In this document: piece after piece, positions 1 to 10,579 of the stretch
Numbering within the stretch: the stretch's first letter is position 1
How the letters are laid out: each line of letters starts with the position of its first letter
Assembly (NCBI RefSeq): GCF_000526395.1
Contig: NZ_JAFZ01000002.1
Location: 188,501-252,500, forward strand
Length of the DNA: 64,000 nt
Direction: 5' to 3'
Origin: Aminobacterium mobile DSM 12262
GTDB taxonomy: Bacteria > Synergistota > Synergistia > Synergistales > Aminobacteriaceae
Notes under the pieces: generated by a model
What the model saw: only the letters and a program-made list of their open reading frames with translations
Database searches by the model: none
What the model was told of the DNA's origin: nothing
Made by a program: the position numbers and the translations under genes

Positions 1-1607
1 TGCTTTTCTACTTTCTCCTGTTGACGGAAAAAAGACCGGATTTTACTTTTAGCCTTACCACTCCTGGCCATTTTCAACCAGTCTCGAGAAGGGACACCTT
101 GAGGAGATGTAATAATTTTAACAATATCGCCATTTCTTAATTCGTAAGAAAGAGAAACAATCCTATTATTAACCATAGCGCCTACACATCGGTTTCCTAC
201 TTGCGTATGAATAGCGTAAGCAAAATCAATAGGGGAAGACCCCTTGGGCAAAGAAACTACTTTCCCTTGAGGCGTAAAAACAAAAACATCTGACGTGAGA
301 ACATCCTCTTTGAGTCGTTCAAGAAATTCAGAAGGTCCCCCCTCATGATCTCCCTCTAAAGCTTGTCGAATCCATGTAAGGCGAGCATCCAATTCATCCA
401 GTCCTACACTTCCCTCTTTATATCGCCAATGAGCAGCAATACCGTATTCCGCAAGGCTATTCATTTCGTCTGTTCTTATTTGAACTTCCAGAGGCTCTCC
501 AGTAGGCCCTACAACAGTGGTGTGAAGAGACTGATACATATTCGACTTCGGGTTGGCGATATAATCATCAAACTGGCCAGGAATGGGCTTCCATATAGTA
601 TGGACTATCCCCAATACCGTATAACAAGAAGCCACATCATCTACAATAACTCTTAGAGCAAGGAGGTCATAAAGTTGCTCTACAGAAAGTTTTTTCCTAT
701 TCATTTTTTCATAAATGCTGTAAAAGTGTTTGGCTCTTCCCTTCACTTTAAAGTGGATACTCTCTTGTTTAAGCCGTTCTTGCAATATTTCGATGGCTTT
801 CTTAATAATATCTTCTCGTTCCGGCAGTTTTTTACGAACTCGCCGTCGAATTTCATAATACATATCAGGATCTGCATACTTAAAAGCTAGGTCTTCCAAC
901 CCTCTCTTCACTTGATAGATTCCCAAGCGATGAGCGAGAGGAGCATATATCTCTAATGTTTCGCGAGCTATTCGAAGCTGTTTATCTCGACGCAAAGCCC
1001 CAAGAGTCCTCATATTATGCAACCTATCTGCTAACTTAATGAGGACTACACGAATATCTTTGGCCATGACAAGAAACATTTTTCTCAGATTTTCTGCTTG
1101 ATAGTCTTCAAAAGACTTGAAGGGGAGTTTCCCTAATTTTGTTACGCCATCCACAAGTGTGAGCACTTCACTACCGAAGCTGCTTCCTATTTTCTCTGCA
1201 GAAAGGGCTGTATCTTCAAGAACATCATGAAGTAATGCGGCCTGGAGGGTTACCAGATCTAGCTGCATGTCAGCTAAAATCGACGCGACGTTGATGCTAT
1301 GAACAATATAAGGATCCCCTGTGGATCTCTTCTGCTCTCCATGAGCCTCTGCGGCTACCACCAAGGCTTCACCGACTTTTTTCAGCTCATCTTTTGTAAA
1401 ATAGCAGCTCACCTTTGACCACAATTCATGCCAAGCAAATTTAACGGAAATAGTTCTCTCTGATTCTGGAACCCGACCAATATAACTATCCCGAAGTTTC
1501 CCAAGACTTTTTCTGTCAAGACCGAGGTTTTTAAGATGCCGTTCCTGTTCTTTGGGATCAAAAGGATCTATTTCATACTCTAATGAATCTGTATGTATCT
1601 CTACCAT
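1..1607 (-). CDS. relA/spoT: RelA/SpoT bifunctional (p)ppGpp synthetase/hydrolase, C-terminus beyond window edge
   Basis: The alarmone enzyme makes (p)ppGpp from ATP and GTP/GDP and can hydrolyse it again. About 535 residues are visible. An N-terminal HD hydrolase domain carries the HDVLED motif. It is followed by the synthetase domain (YDLLALRVIVDD, then EVQIRT and AEYGIAAHWRYKE) and the start of a TGS domain (FVFTPQGKVVSLPKGSSPIDFAYAIHT). With HD and synthetase motifs both intact it should be bifunctional. The frame is open to base 1, so the ACT end is missing only because the window stops. The ATG at 1607 follows a GGAAGG-like ribosome site and lies 18 bases after recJ, so the two are probably cotranscribed. 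Family assignment is certain; the split between relA and spoT names is not meaningful for a single long-Rel organism. Confidence 0.95.
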   Translation of the reverse strand, partial: MVEIHTDSLEYEIDPFDPKEQERHLKNLGLDRKSLGKLRDSYIGRVPESERTISVKFAWHELWSKVSCYFTKDELKKVGEALVVAAEAHGEQKRSTGDPYIVHSINVASILADMQLDLVTLQAALLHDVLEDTALSAEKIGSSFGSEVLTLVDGVTKLGKLPFKSFEDYQAENLRKMFLVMAKDIRVVLIKLADRLHNMRTLGALRRDKQLRIARETLEIYAPLAHRLGIYQVKRGLEDLAFKYADPDMYYEIRRRVRKKLPEREDIIKKAIEILQERLKQESIHFKVKGRAKHFYSIYEKMNRKKLSVEQLYDLLALRVIVDDVASCYTVLGIVHTIWKPIPGQFDDYIANPKSNMYQSLHTTVVGPTGEPLEVQIRTDEMNSLAEYGIAAHWRYKEGSVGLDELDARLTWIRQALEGDHEGGPSEFLERLKEDVLTSDVFVFTPQGKVVSLPKGSSPIDFAYAIHTQVGNRCVGAMVNNRIVSLSYELRNGDIVKIITSPQGVPSRDWLKMARSGKAKSKIRSFFRQQEKVEK

Positions 1608-1625
1608 GGCTCGATACCTTCCAAA

Positions 1626-3290
1626 TTAAGGCTCGATAATAACGTAATCGAGCATAAACTGAAGTCGAAGCTGTCCTCGCCAATAATCGAACCGAGGATG
1701 ATAAACCCAGCCAGCAATATTCGAAGAGGCAATAGAATTAAGAACATGAACCCCGTTGAAAGCCACAAGGGAATCTTCGCCACATTGTATTTTTAAATGG
1801 GTTCCTGTTTTCCCCAAAGGTAAGATTTTCTCATCTTCACTCTTTTCACAAAATAACAAGGGGTACGGATTCCCAATCCCAAAGGGACCAAGGTCTGCAA
1901 CAGACTGCCATGTTTTCATATTAATCTGAGAGGGGTGGATGTTAATAGCTGAAATTTCAGGTTCCTCGCACTCTACATTGGAGAGCATGCGTTCGAGATC
2001 TATCTCTATGTCTTGCCAGTTTTCTTTAGAGACAGAAAATCCTGCCGCCTGCTTATGCCCTCCCCAAGCTTCGAGACGATCTGAAATACAATCAAGTACC
2101 TGTACTGCATTTCCTCCAGCAGGCATACGCAATGTCCCTCGTATCCAATTTCGAACAGGTGCTGCTAGCACAACTGGAACATTTCGCTCAGAACAAAGTC
2201 GGCTCGCAACTCCACTTAAAACTCCAATAGGCCACGACTCTTGAAAAAGGACATGACGATCTTTCTCTTCTGCTACCTTAGAAGCTTCACGAGTGATTCG
2301 GCTGGAAAGGTTTTGCCTTTTCCGATTTAAAGAAACTAGTTCTTCCACATTCTGAACGCCAGGCTCTTCTCCTACAAGGACTTTCACAGCTAAATCAGCA
2401 AAAGAAAGACGCCCAGCAGCATTTAGGCAAGGAATCACCTTCATAGCGAGCTGTTCTTCATTTAAATAATAAGGAGCAAGACCCAAACGACTGAAAAGAT
2501 GTCGAAGCCCCTGGCGCGGTGTAGAGCGCATTACATCCAGACCTTCCTTGACAAGGGAACGATTAAGCATTTCTAAAGGAACACAGTCAGCGATTGTAGC
2601 GAGAGCTACGAGATCAAGCCGTTCATAAAGCCACTTTTTGGGCATAATATCAAAAAGAAAAGCCCAGAGCCAAAGCACAGAAGTGGCACAAAGCCGTCGA
2701 GTCTCCATATCACCATCAATTTGAGGATTGACCACATAGGGGTCTGAAATGTCTTCTCTATCCGGAAGGTGGTGATCAAAAACAAAGACATTGAGACCTA
2801 AAGATCTGGCCTCAGCCAAGAGGGACGTATCCTTTGTTCCACAATCAACGACCATCAGGGTATTACACCCAGCCTCGACAAGCTGAAGGAGAGCCTGACG
2901 ATGAAGCCCATAGCCTTCAAGATGACGATGAGGGATATAAAAACGCACCCCCTGCGCACGGGAACAACAAATTTCCATAGCCAAAGTAGTAGACGCAACA
3001 CCGTCTACGTCGTAATCACCATACACCACTACATTGCCTAAAGAAGGTAAACGATGCCACATTCGAGCTGCTTCTTCAGCAGAAGCTCCCAAATAACATT
3101 GAGGGAGCAAGAAATCAAGGCTCGGACAGAGCCAGGCCCGAGCCTTGTCTATATTATGGGGGGAAACTCGCCCCTGCAACTCTAAAACAGCCGCAACAAG
3201 AGGTGGACAATCAAGCTGTTCAGCAATATAACGAGTAGAGTTTGACGGAACTATTATGTTAAGTTTCGATTGTAAACAAAAAGAAGTCAC
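1626..3290 (-). CDS. recJ: Single-stranded-DNA-specific 5'-3' exonuclease RecJ
   Basis: RecJ degrades single-stranded DNA 5' to 3' in recombination and mismatch repair. The 554-residue protein has the DHH-phosphoesterase core: GDYDVDG near residue 90, a VDCGT motif, and VFDHHLPD near residue 175, which supply the metal-binding aspartates and histidines. The downstream DHHA1 region includes GGHKQAAGFS. It is at the short end for RecJ, consistent with a compact OB-fold end. Its ATG overlaps the stop of the LapA-domain gene by 4 bases, and the relA/spoT gene follows 18 bases downstream, so this looks like one transcript. The recJ-relA neighbourhood is common in bacteria. Confidence 0.95.
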   Translation of the reverse strand: MTSFCLQSKLNIIVPSNSTRYIAEQLDCPPLVAAVLELQGRVSPHNIDKARAWLCPSLDFLLPQCYLGASAEEAARMWHRLPSLGNVVVYGDYDVDGVASTTLAMEICCSRAQGVRFYIPHRHLEGYGLHRQALLQLVEAGCNTLMVVDCGTKDTSLLAEARSLGLNVFVFDHHLPDREDISDPYVVNPQIDGDMETRRLCATSVLWLWAFLFDIMPKKWLYERLDLVALATIADCVPLEMLNRSLVKEGLDVMRSTPRQGLRHLFSRLGLAPYYLNEEQLAMKVIPCLNAAGRLSFADLAVKVLVGEEPGVQNVEELVSLNRKRQNLSSRITREASKVAEEKDRHVLFQESWPIGVLSGVASRLCSERNVPVVLAAPVRNWIRGTLRMPAGGNAVQVLDCISDRLEAWGGHKQAAGFSVSKENWQDIEIDLERMLSNVECEEPEISAINIHPSQINMKTWQSVADLGPFGIGNPYPLLFCEKSEDEKILPLGKTGTHLKIQCGEDSLVAFNGVHVLNSIASSNIAGWVYHPRFDYWRGQLRLQFMLDYVIIEP

Positions 3291-3679
3291 TGCTGTTCAT
3301 TTTCCTCTCTTGGTTTGATTTCTTTATTCTGCTCTTGAGGTTCGCTCTCTACCAACTGGATTACTTCTTCTTTCGTAGAAGGATGGGAAGTGGCATTTAA
3401 AGCATTTAGAAGAGAAGTTCGCTCATCTTCTAGCTTTTTTACCTGTTCTTCCAGCTCCCGGGTCTTCTTTTTATATTTACCACGGAATTCAAAGGCCGCG
3501 GACAGCGAGACTAGCCACATGAGGACACAACCTCCTGCAAAAACGGCAACTTCCCAGATTCCCTGGGGAACTTGTCGTGTCCATATTAGAAATTTGACCG
3601 CCACTTCGCCCGTATTTTGAAAGGCATATATCGCAGATAAAAGCATGGCCAGTCCTATAGCCAACGCATAGCTTCTCAT
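3287..3679 (-). CDS. LapA-domain small membrane protein
   Basis: A 130-residue protein with two predicted membrane helices (about residues 5-22 and 40-62) followed by a charged coiled-coil stretch and an acidic tail rich in E, Q and K. The pattern of a short N-terminal helix, an FLIWTRQVP-type loop, a second helix and a cytoplasmic coiled coil is typical of LapA/DUF1049 proteins, which help assemble envelope complexes. A strong GAGGAGGGG site precedes the ATG at 3679. Its end overlaps the recJ start by 4 bases, indicating translational coupling. Function in this organism is not known beyond family membership. Confidence 0.75.
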   Translation of the reverse strand: MRSYALAIGLAMLLSAIYAFQNTGEVAVKFLIWTRQVPQGIWEVAVFAGGCVLMWLVSLSAAFEFRGKYKKKTRELEEQVKKLEDERTSLLNALNATSHPSTKEEVIQLVESEPQEQNKEIKPREENEQQ

Positions 3680-3718
3680 GTGACCCCCTCCTCGTGGGAC
3701 CCAGCTTCCCGTCCCATT

Positions 3719-5176
3719 TTAAGAACGAGAGCTCGTCGGTAGATTCATTCTCTCAAGCAGTTCCTTCTTATCCTCTTTTTCAAGGCTCTTGAGATACTTC
3801 TCTTTCTCGCCATCCTCCCAAAGAGGATCATAAATCGCTTTAATTCGTCTTGCATAAGAATCAAGACCCTCTGGGATAGTTCCTGAAAGAATTTTTTCAA
3901 GACCACAATGACACGGTTTAGCTCCAAACTTATGAACTGCGTCACGAAGCACATCTGGATGATCCAGAATCATACATGGTCTTAACAAATTATCTTCCCC
4001 ATGGTAAGGAAGTTGATTACGAATATACGTGAAGAAAGGACTTCCTGCAATCTCCACTAGCGACTTCTCACGAATATTATCTACAGCAAAGGGGGCAAAA
4101 ACACATGGTTCTACGCGCCCATCAGATATGACATGCCAGTAGCGCTCACCAGCCGCCATACATCCATCTACATATGGGCCATCGTTCCAGAAGTCTCCAA
4201 TAAAAATGGGGAAATCTTTACTATGCCGCCATGCCTCCACTTTTTTATGAAGGAAAGCCCGCTGTTCTGGCGTAGCCATATAACTCATATCTGGGTTAGC
4301 GCCAATGGGAATATACTGGAAAAACCAGCCGACTTTACAGCCTCTTTCTATCATTGTTCTGATAAATTCGTCTTGAGACATATATTCTGCCGAAGAACGA
4401 GTGCAAGTTGCACTGAAACCAAACATAACACCAGCTTCATAGAGCCTCTGATATGCGTTAATTACTTTATCATAAATACCCGAACCTCGTCGAAAATCTG
4501 TCTCCTCTCTGTTCCCTTCCACCGAAATCATGGGCATAACATTCCCAAGATCCACGAGACGACTGACCATGGCTTCGTCTAAAAGAGTTCCATTGGTATA
4601 AACCTGAAAATAGCAATCTCCATGTTTTTCCCACAAGTCGAGAAGGTCTCTACGGAAAAAGGCCTCTCCACCAGAAAAGGTAAAGAAAAACATCCCTAGC
4701 TCCTTCGCATCATTGAGGAGTTTATCCAACTCATCAAACGTTAACTCTCCAGTGGTGTCATATTCTCCCGCATAACACCCCTTACAATGCAAATTACATC
4801 TCATTGTAGGACTGATGACCATAAAATTAGGTAAGTGTACGTGATACTCTTTTTCCTTTTTATCACGAATACCGCGACCAAGAACCATAAAATTGACAAT
4901 AAGATTTTGAATGAGTTTAGAGAGGCAATGTGGGTTAAGTTCTAAAACAATACGTTTGATAACACCTACAAAAGGGTCATCTTTTTCCACCATTTCAGCT
5001 AACTGTTTGAAGGTTTCACGATGATAGCGAGCTGGAGCAATGCTCCCTATAGTTTTCAGAAGAGATATAAGCTGTTTGTCATCTCCTCTCCGAAACATTA
5101 ACGCGGCTCTTTCGATGGCCTTCTGGGAAAAGAGCCCTTTCGCCTTATTTATCACAGAAATGGCCACCATCATCAT
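3719..5176 (-). CDS. Radical SAM/SPASM-type protein
   Basis: A 485-residue radical SAM enzyme. The CNLHCKGCYAG motif near residue 130 gives the CxxxCxxC cluster that binds the SAM-cleaving 4Fe-4S centre, and the FTFSGGEAFFRRDL stretch is the SAM-contacting motif. Cysteines in the C-terminal half (GCMAAGERYWHV, EPCVFAP, RPCMILDH, KPCHCGL) look like a SPASM-like auxiliary-cluster domain. The N-terminal 120 residues are helical and lack a recognised domain. The substrate cannot be named: no peptide precursor lies next to it. Three ATG codons in a row follow the AAAGGAG site; the third (5170) has the best spacing. A strong palindromic terminator upstream separates it from secF, so it is probably transcribed alone. 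Confidence 0.8.
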   Translation of the reverse strand: MMMVAISVINKAKGLFSQKAIERAALMFRRGDDKQLISLLKTIGSIAPARYHRETFKQLAEMVEKDDPFVGVIKRIVLELNPHCLSKLIQNLIVNFMVLGRGIRDKKEKEYHVHLPNFMVISPTMRCNLHCKGCYAGEYDTTGELTFDELDKLLNDAKELGMFFFTFSGGEAFFRRDLLDLWEKHGDCYFQVYTNGTLLDEAMVSRLVDLGNVMPMISVEGNREETDFRRGSGIYDKVINAYQRLYEAGVMFGFSATCTRSSAEYMSQDEFIRTMIERGCKVGWFFQYIPIGANPDMSYMATPEQRAFLHKKVEAWRHSKDFPIFIGDFWNDGPYVDGCMAAGERYWHVISDGRVEPCVFAPFAVDNIREKSLVEIAGSPFFTYIRNQLPYHGEDNLLRPCMILDHPDVLRDAVHKFGAKPCHCGLEKILSGTIPEGLDSYARRIKAIYDPLWEDGEKEKYLKSLEKEDKKELLERMNLPTSSRS

Positions 5177-5280
5177 CTCCTTTAACTGATTTTTGATATT
5201 TTTCTACGTTTACCTGCACAATAGCAAATCATCTCTTATTTTAATATAGTATTTATACTCAGTAAAGTAAGCCCTTCGTT

Positions 5281-5326
5281 CTAAAACATGGGGCAAGAGG
5301 GTATACCCTCTTGCCCCATGTTTTAG
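5281..5326. terminator. Perfect 46-bp palindrome, probable terminator of the secDF operon
   Basis: Two 23-base arms (CTAAAACATGGGGCAAGAGG... and its exact complement) meet without an intervening loop base. The outer GTTTTAG on both sides gives a short U run in either direction, so the structure can work as a bidirectional terminator. It lies 36 bases after the secF stop and 105 bases before the radical SAM gene. A perfect 46-base palindrome is longer than an ordinary terminator needs. Confidence 0.8.
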
Positions 5327-5361
5327 ATATATGATATTTGTAAGATTCGATCTGAATAATA

Positions 5362-6237
5362 TTAGTTTTTCCCTGGGGTCTTCAAGTACCATTCTGCCAA
5401 GAGAGAACCTGCGATATAAATAGAGCTATACGTTCCAACTACTATTCCAACAAGCAGGGCAAAAGAGAAATTGGCTATAACTGGACCTCCCCAAATAAAT
5501 AGCGCTAAAACAGGAAGGAACGTTGTCAAAGAAGTATTAATAGTCCGAGACAATGTAGCATTAATAGACATGTTAAGAATCTCCAGTATCCCTTTTTCTC
5601 GGAGATATTTCCAATTTTCCCTTACTCTGTCGAGCACTACTATTGTATCATTAAGAGAATAACCAACGATAGTCAAAATTGCCGCAACAAAGGGTAAAGA
5701 GATTTCTTTCCCCGTAAGACTAAACATCCCTAACGTAATAATAGAATCGTGCATCAAGGCTAAGACACTAACTACAGCGAACCGAAACTGGAAACGAACA
5801 GTAATATAGCCTAAGATCCCCAACAAAGCCAACATTAACCCCAACATGGCTTCACGTCTTAGCTTTTCACCTACTACAGGCCCAACTTTTTCATGGCGAA
5901 GAACTTCCATCGAAGGATACTTATTCTTCAAAGCCTGTACCAATTCCTTTCTCGCGTCCTCCGTATCCACATTGACTCGGATAATAACTCCTCGATCACT
6001 GTACGCCTGGATAACGGCTTGATTCTGACCGATATCTGCAAGGACATCTCGTACATCTCCTACCGGCACTGACGATTCAAACTCGACCTGAATGACATTG
6101 CCACCTGTAAAGTCTATGCCGAAATTCAGACCTCGCGTCATAAGACAAACTAGACTCGCAATTATAGCCAATAAGCTCAGAAGAATGGCTTTCTTCCGAT
6201 GCTTCATAAAGTTAAATGAGAATTCTTTCGATATCAT
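5362..6237 (-). CDS. secF: Protein translocase subunit SecF
   Basis: SecF partners SecD in the membrane and uses the proton or sodium gradient to pull secreted proteins out of the SecYEG channel. The 291-residue protein has a first helix, the GIDFTGGNVIQVEF signature near residue 40, a periplasmic P1-like domain, and five further helices including the VGYSLNDTIVVLDRVREN motif that binds SecD. Length is normal for the family. It follows secD by 18 bases, and a strong palindromic terminator lies after it, so it closes the yajC-secD-secF unit. Confidence 0.97.
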   Translation of the reverse strand: MISKEFSFNFMKHRKKAILLSLLAIIASLVCLMTRGLNFGIDFTGGNVIQVEFESSVPVGDVRDVLADIGQNQAVIQAYSDRGVIIRVNVDTEDARKELVQALKNKYPSMEVLRHEKVGPVVGEKLRREAMLGLMLALLGILGYITVRFQFRFAVVSVLALMHDSIITLGMFSLTGKEISLPFVAAILTIVGYSLNDTIVVLDRVRENWKYLREKGILEILNMSINATLSRTINTSLTTFLPVLALFIWGGPVIANFSFALLVGIVVGTYSSIYIAGSLLAEWYLKTPGKN

Positions 6238-6255
6238 ACTGAAAACCTCCCCCTC

Positions 6256-7650
6256 TTATGAACGGCGGGCAAAAACCGAAGCCATAGGACCGTGCATAAG
6301 AACCTGAAGAAGCACTCTCGTCACTACGACAGCACTAAAGACACTGGCTATAATGCCTACACTTAAAGTCACTGCAAACCCTCGGATTGGACCGCTTCCG
6401 AAGTAGTACAACACTCCAGCTGCGATAAGCGTCGTAATGTTCGAGTCAAGGATAGTGGCAAGAGCCTTTTTAAAACCAGCATCCACAGCAGCAGAAGGAG
6501 TTTTGCCAGACTGAGCTTCTTCTCTAATACGCTCATAAATTAAAATATTGCCATCAACAGCCATTCCTATGGTAAGAATAATACCAGCTATACCAGGCAT
6601 AGTCAGAGTCGCCTTTAAACCAATCAGGGCAGCAAAAATAAGGAGGATACATACGCCCAAAGCTACATCCGCCGCTATACCTAACCACCGATAATAAATA
6701 AACATAAAGGCTAAAACAAGAAGCGTCCCAATAAGACCAGCCTTCAATCCTGCATTAATAGAGTCGGCTCCCAGGCTGGGACCTATGGATCTGTTTTCCG
6801 CCACTTCCACAGAAACTGGAAGAGCACCTGCTCGCAACATAATAGCAAGACGCTGTGCTTCAGGAACAGAAAATCTGCCAGATATCTGAGCACTTCCTCC
6901 AGAAATCCTTTCCTGAACCACTGGTGCTGATACCACGTTCCCATCAAGGACTATCGCTATCTGCTGACCTACATTCTGAACTGTAGCTTGGTCAAAAAGC
7001 TGTGCTCCATCTTTATTGAACTCTATCGTAACCACGGCCCGGCCAAGATTATCATACTGGGTTTTAGCATCTACCAAATGTTTTCCACTTACTAAAGCTG
7101 GCCCTAAAAGGAAATAACGCCCCTCTTCGTCTTGAGCTACGATAGATTCCTTTGTTTCTTGAGATTTCTTTTTTAGCTCCCCTTTCATCCCTTCTACCTG
7201 GGCTTTCGCTTCTTCCCAGCGGGAAAGAGCTGTTTTATACTCTTCTTCACTGTCATAATTTGGGCGTTCCGGCCCAGGAGGTACGCTCATAGTCGCACCT
7301 AGTACTTTGCGAAACTCAAGAAGAGCTGTCTTCCCAATAAGTTCAAGAGCTGCATCAGGATTCTCGATACCAGGAAGGTCTACAATAACACGATCTTTCC
7401 CTTCTCTTTGTATAACTGGCTCAGCTACCCCATATTGATCTACTCGATTTCTCAAAACAGCTAAGAGCCGTTCAATACTATCGTCAGTTACAGGGTTCCC
7501 TGGTGTCCCCTTTGCTTGAAGGACAATATGGGCTCCTCCTTTTAAGTCAAGGCCCAGATTCATCCTCCCCTTAACGGGAAACACCGCTACCAGGGCAGCT
7601 ACTACGACTAGAAGTACTATGCCAAGCCGCCAACGGTCTTTTTTCAACAT
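6256..7650 (-). CDS. secD: Protein translocase subunit SecD
   Basis: SecD of the Sec translocon, 464 residues. It starts with a membrane helix followed by GLDLKGGAHIVLQ, the family signature, then the periplasmic P1 domain with an inserted coiled coil (about residues 130-180). The membrane half carries GMAVDGNILIYERIREE, the conserved motif involved in ion coupling. Six membrane helices are expected. Order and close spacing with yajC upstream and secF downstream give the classical operon. The C-terminus, MASVFARRS, overlaps nothing. Confidence 0.97.
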   Translation of the reverse strand: MLKKDRWRLGIVLLVVVAALVAVFPVKGRMNLGLDLKGGAHIVLQAKGTPGNPVTDDSIERLLAVLRNRVDQYGVAEPVIQREGKDRVIVDLPGIENPDAALELIGKTALLEFRKVLGATMSVPPGPERPNYDSEEEYKTALSRWEEAKAQVEGMKGELKKKSQETKESIVAQDEEGRYFLLGPALVSGKHLVDAKTQYDNLGRAVVTIEFNKDGAQLFDQATVQNVGQQIAIVLDGNVVSAPVVQERISGGSAQISGRFSVPEAQRLAIMLRAGALPVSVEVAENRSIGPSLGADSINAGLKAGLIGTLLVLAFMFIYYRWLGIAADVALGVCILLIFAALIGLKATLTMPGIAGIILTIGMAVDGNILIYERIREEAQSGKTPSAAVDAGFKKALATILDSNITTLIAAGVLYYFGSGPIRGFAVTLSVGIIASVFSAVVVTRVLLQVLMHGPMASVFARRS

Positions 7651-7736
7651 GACTTAACCTCCCTACAAACCTGAAAATCATAGAAAAAGGAGCGGACATG
7701 AAAGCCCACTCCATTTGCATATTAAAAAGCAAGCAG

Positions 7737-8138
7737 TTACTCTTCCTCTTCTTTTGCTTCAACCTCAGCTTTTGCTTCAACCTCAGCTTTTCCCTTTTCC
7801 TCAGTAGTTTTTTCCTTTACAGGCTCGGAAGGAGTTGAAGAACGTTTGTTAACGATGGAACTTTTGAGGACACGGACTTTAACTCCATCAGCGATCTCAA
7901 CGATAAGGCTGTCATCTTTTACTTCTCGCACAGTAGCAAAGAAACCACCAGCGGTAATGACCTGATCTCCACGAGTCAAAGAAGCCAAAAGATCATCGTG
8001 CTGCTTTTGTCTCTTTTTCTGAGGACGAATGATAAAGAAATAAAAAATAAGCACAAATATTATGAGAGGGAAAAACATCCCCAAAACTCCGCCCTGGGCT
8101 CCACCCGCTCCTGTTGTTTGTCCACATTGCTGATTCAA
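7737..8138 (-). CDS. yajC: Preprotein translocase subunit YajC
   Basis: YajC is the small accessory subunit of the SecDF complex. The 133-residue protein has a glycine-rich N-terminus, one membrane helix (FFPLIIFVLIFYFFIIRPQKKR) with the FIIRPQ signature, and the domain containing GDQVITAGGFFATV. The start is a TTG at 8138, with a GAGGAGG site 9 bases upstream and no ATG nearby. The acidic tail contains AEVEAK twice, encoded by an 18-base tandem duplication near 7750-7787. It leads the yajC-secD-secF unit downstream of rex. Confidence 0.95.
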   Translation of the reverse strand: MNQQCGQTTGAGGAQGGVLGMFFPLIIFVLIFYFFIIRPQKKRQKQHDDLLASLTRGDQVITAGGFFATVREVKDDSLIVEIADGVKVRVLKSSIVNKRSSTPSEPVKEKTTEEKGKAEVEAKAEVEAKEEEE

Positions 8139-8223
8139 AACAAAACGCCTCCTCTACTAATTCAAACCATAGATTTCAACACGGTTATTCTAACAGAATA
8201 TTTTTCCTGTTAAAGGGGGTAAT

Positions 8224-8850
8224 TTATTCCTCACGGTGCTTGAGGTAAAACAAAAGTTTTTCGAGCTCTACAGATATATCCACACTATAGACCAAGACAT
8301 CATCTGGCGCTACTATAGCCAACGGGGAAAAGTTTAATATCCCCTTGACCGTCCCTACCGCTACAATTCTGTCAACGCATTCCTGCGCTACCAAAGAAGG
8401 AACTGTAAGAATCACTACCTCAATGCCATTCTCTCGCATCACCTGATCAATGTCATCCATATGGTAGCAAGGGATGCCCGCTATTTGGGTCCCCACTTTA
8501 TCTGGATCCACATCAAAAAGGACCTTAATGTCGAATTTACTGCTCTTAAAGGCTTTATGTCCGAGCAAGGCTTCACCAAGCCGCCCTACGCCCACAAGAG
8601 CGATAGGCCAACGATGAGGAGAAGAAAGAATCTGGTCCACGTGTCTATATAGCTTCTCAACATGATACCCTACTCCTCTTTTGCCTATCTCGCCAAAATA
8701 AGAGAGGTCCTTCCTCACCTGGCTGGCCTTAAAGGCTAGCATTTCCCCTATTTCCTGGGAAGAAACCACCTTTTGCCCTTCATTATAAAGCTGTTCTAAT
8801 AATCGATGATACTGAACAAGCCTTTCTACTGTAGGTTCTGCTATCTTCAT
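8224..8850 (-). CDS. rex: Redox-sensing transcriptional repressor Rex
   Basis: Rex represses fermentation and respiration genes and leaves DNA when the NADH/NAD+ ratio rises. It has an N-terminal winged-helix domain (VSSQEIGEMLAFKASQVRKDLSYFG) and a Rossmann fold with VGVGRLGEALL. The ILNFSPL motif near the C-terminus is characteristic. The open frame begins 14 codons earlier, but the ATG at 8850 follows GAAGGACGTG, and MKIAEPTVERL fits the usual Rex start, giving 208 residues, the normal size. It sits 43 bases after enolase, an apt setting for control of glycolytic redox balance. Confidence 0.93.
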   Translation of the reverse strand: MKIAEPTVERLVQYHRLLEQLYNEGQKVVSSQEIGEMLAFKASQVRKDLSYFGEIGKRGVGYHVEKLYRHVDQILSSPHRWPIALVGVGRLGEALLGHKAFKSSKFDIKVLFDVDPDKVGTQIAGIPCYHMDDIDQVMRENGIEVVILTVPSLVAQECVDRIVAVGTVKGILNFSPLAIVAPDDVLVYSVDISVELEKLLFYLKHREE

Positions 8851-8893
8851 ATTTTCACGTCCTTCAGCTTTGCTTTTGGGGAAACTTCCCAAC

Positions 8894-10183
<1,290 letters not shown>

Positions 10184-10215
10184 CTATCATCTCCAATCTC
10201 ACAAAAATAAGAGCC

Positions 10216-10491
10216 TCACCACGGTTTTTCTTCCCCACTGACACGACGCTCTTTCAAAAGTTCATAAGAAACTATGCCTTTTCTTCTTATGACTTTTTCG
10301 TCATCGACCAGTACTTTAACAGTTAAGATTCTCGTCGGATAGGCTACTTCCACTACATCATCGACTCTTACAAGAGCAGAAGAACGGCATTGACGACCAT
10401 TCAAACGAACGGCTCCAACCTCTATCATTTCCTGAGCAACTACTCTGCGTTTTACAAGTCTAGCGTCTTTTAAAAACTTATCGAGCCTCAC
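10216..10491 (-). CDS. rqcP: S4-domain RNA-binding protein, RqcP-like
   Basis: A 91-residue S4-domain protein matching RqcP/YabO, which binds stalled 50S subunits with RqcH during Ala-tail ribosome quality control. The sequence RLDKFLKDARLVKRRVVAQE and VRLNGRQCRSSALVRVDDVVEV is the S4 fold. The frame is open from a GTG at 10506, but GGAGGG sits seven bases before the GTG at 10491. Starting there gives MRLDKFLK, as in relatives, so that start is preferred. No rqcH gene is in view. Confidence 0.85.
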   Translation of the reverse strand: MRLDKFLKDARLVKRRVVAQEMIEVGAVRLNGRQCRSSALVRVDDVVEVAYPTRILTVKVLVDDEKVIRRKGIVSYELLKERRVSGEEKPW

Positions 10492-10579
10492 ATACAGTCC
10501 CTCCACGTTTCAACTTAGTGCTTAGTATAACAAAAAGAGGCGACAATCGATCAACACAATGGTTTTTTTCACAAAGAAA

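Noticed and set aside
5210-5392. A 60-codon minus-strand open frame spanning the 46-bp palindrome
   Set aside because: It overlaps the secF end in another frame and mostly translates the palindrome.
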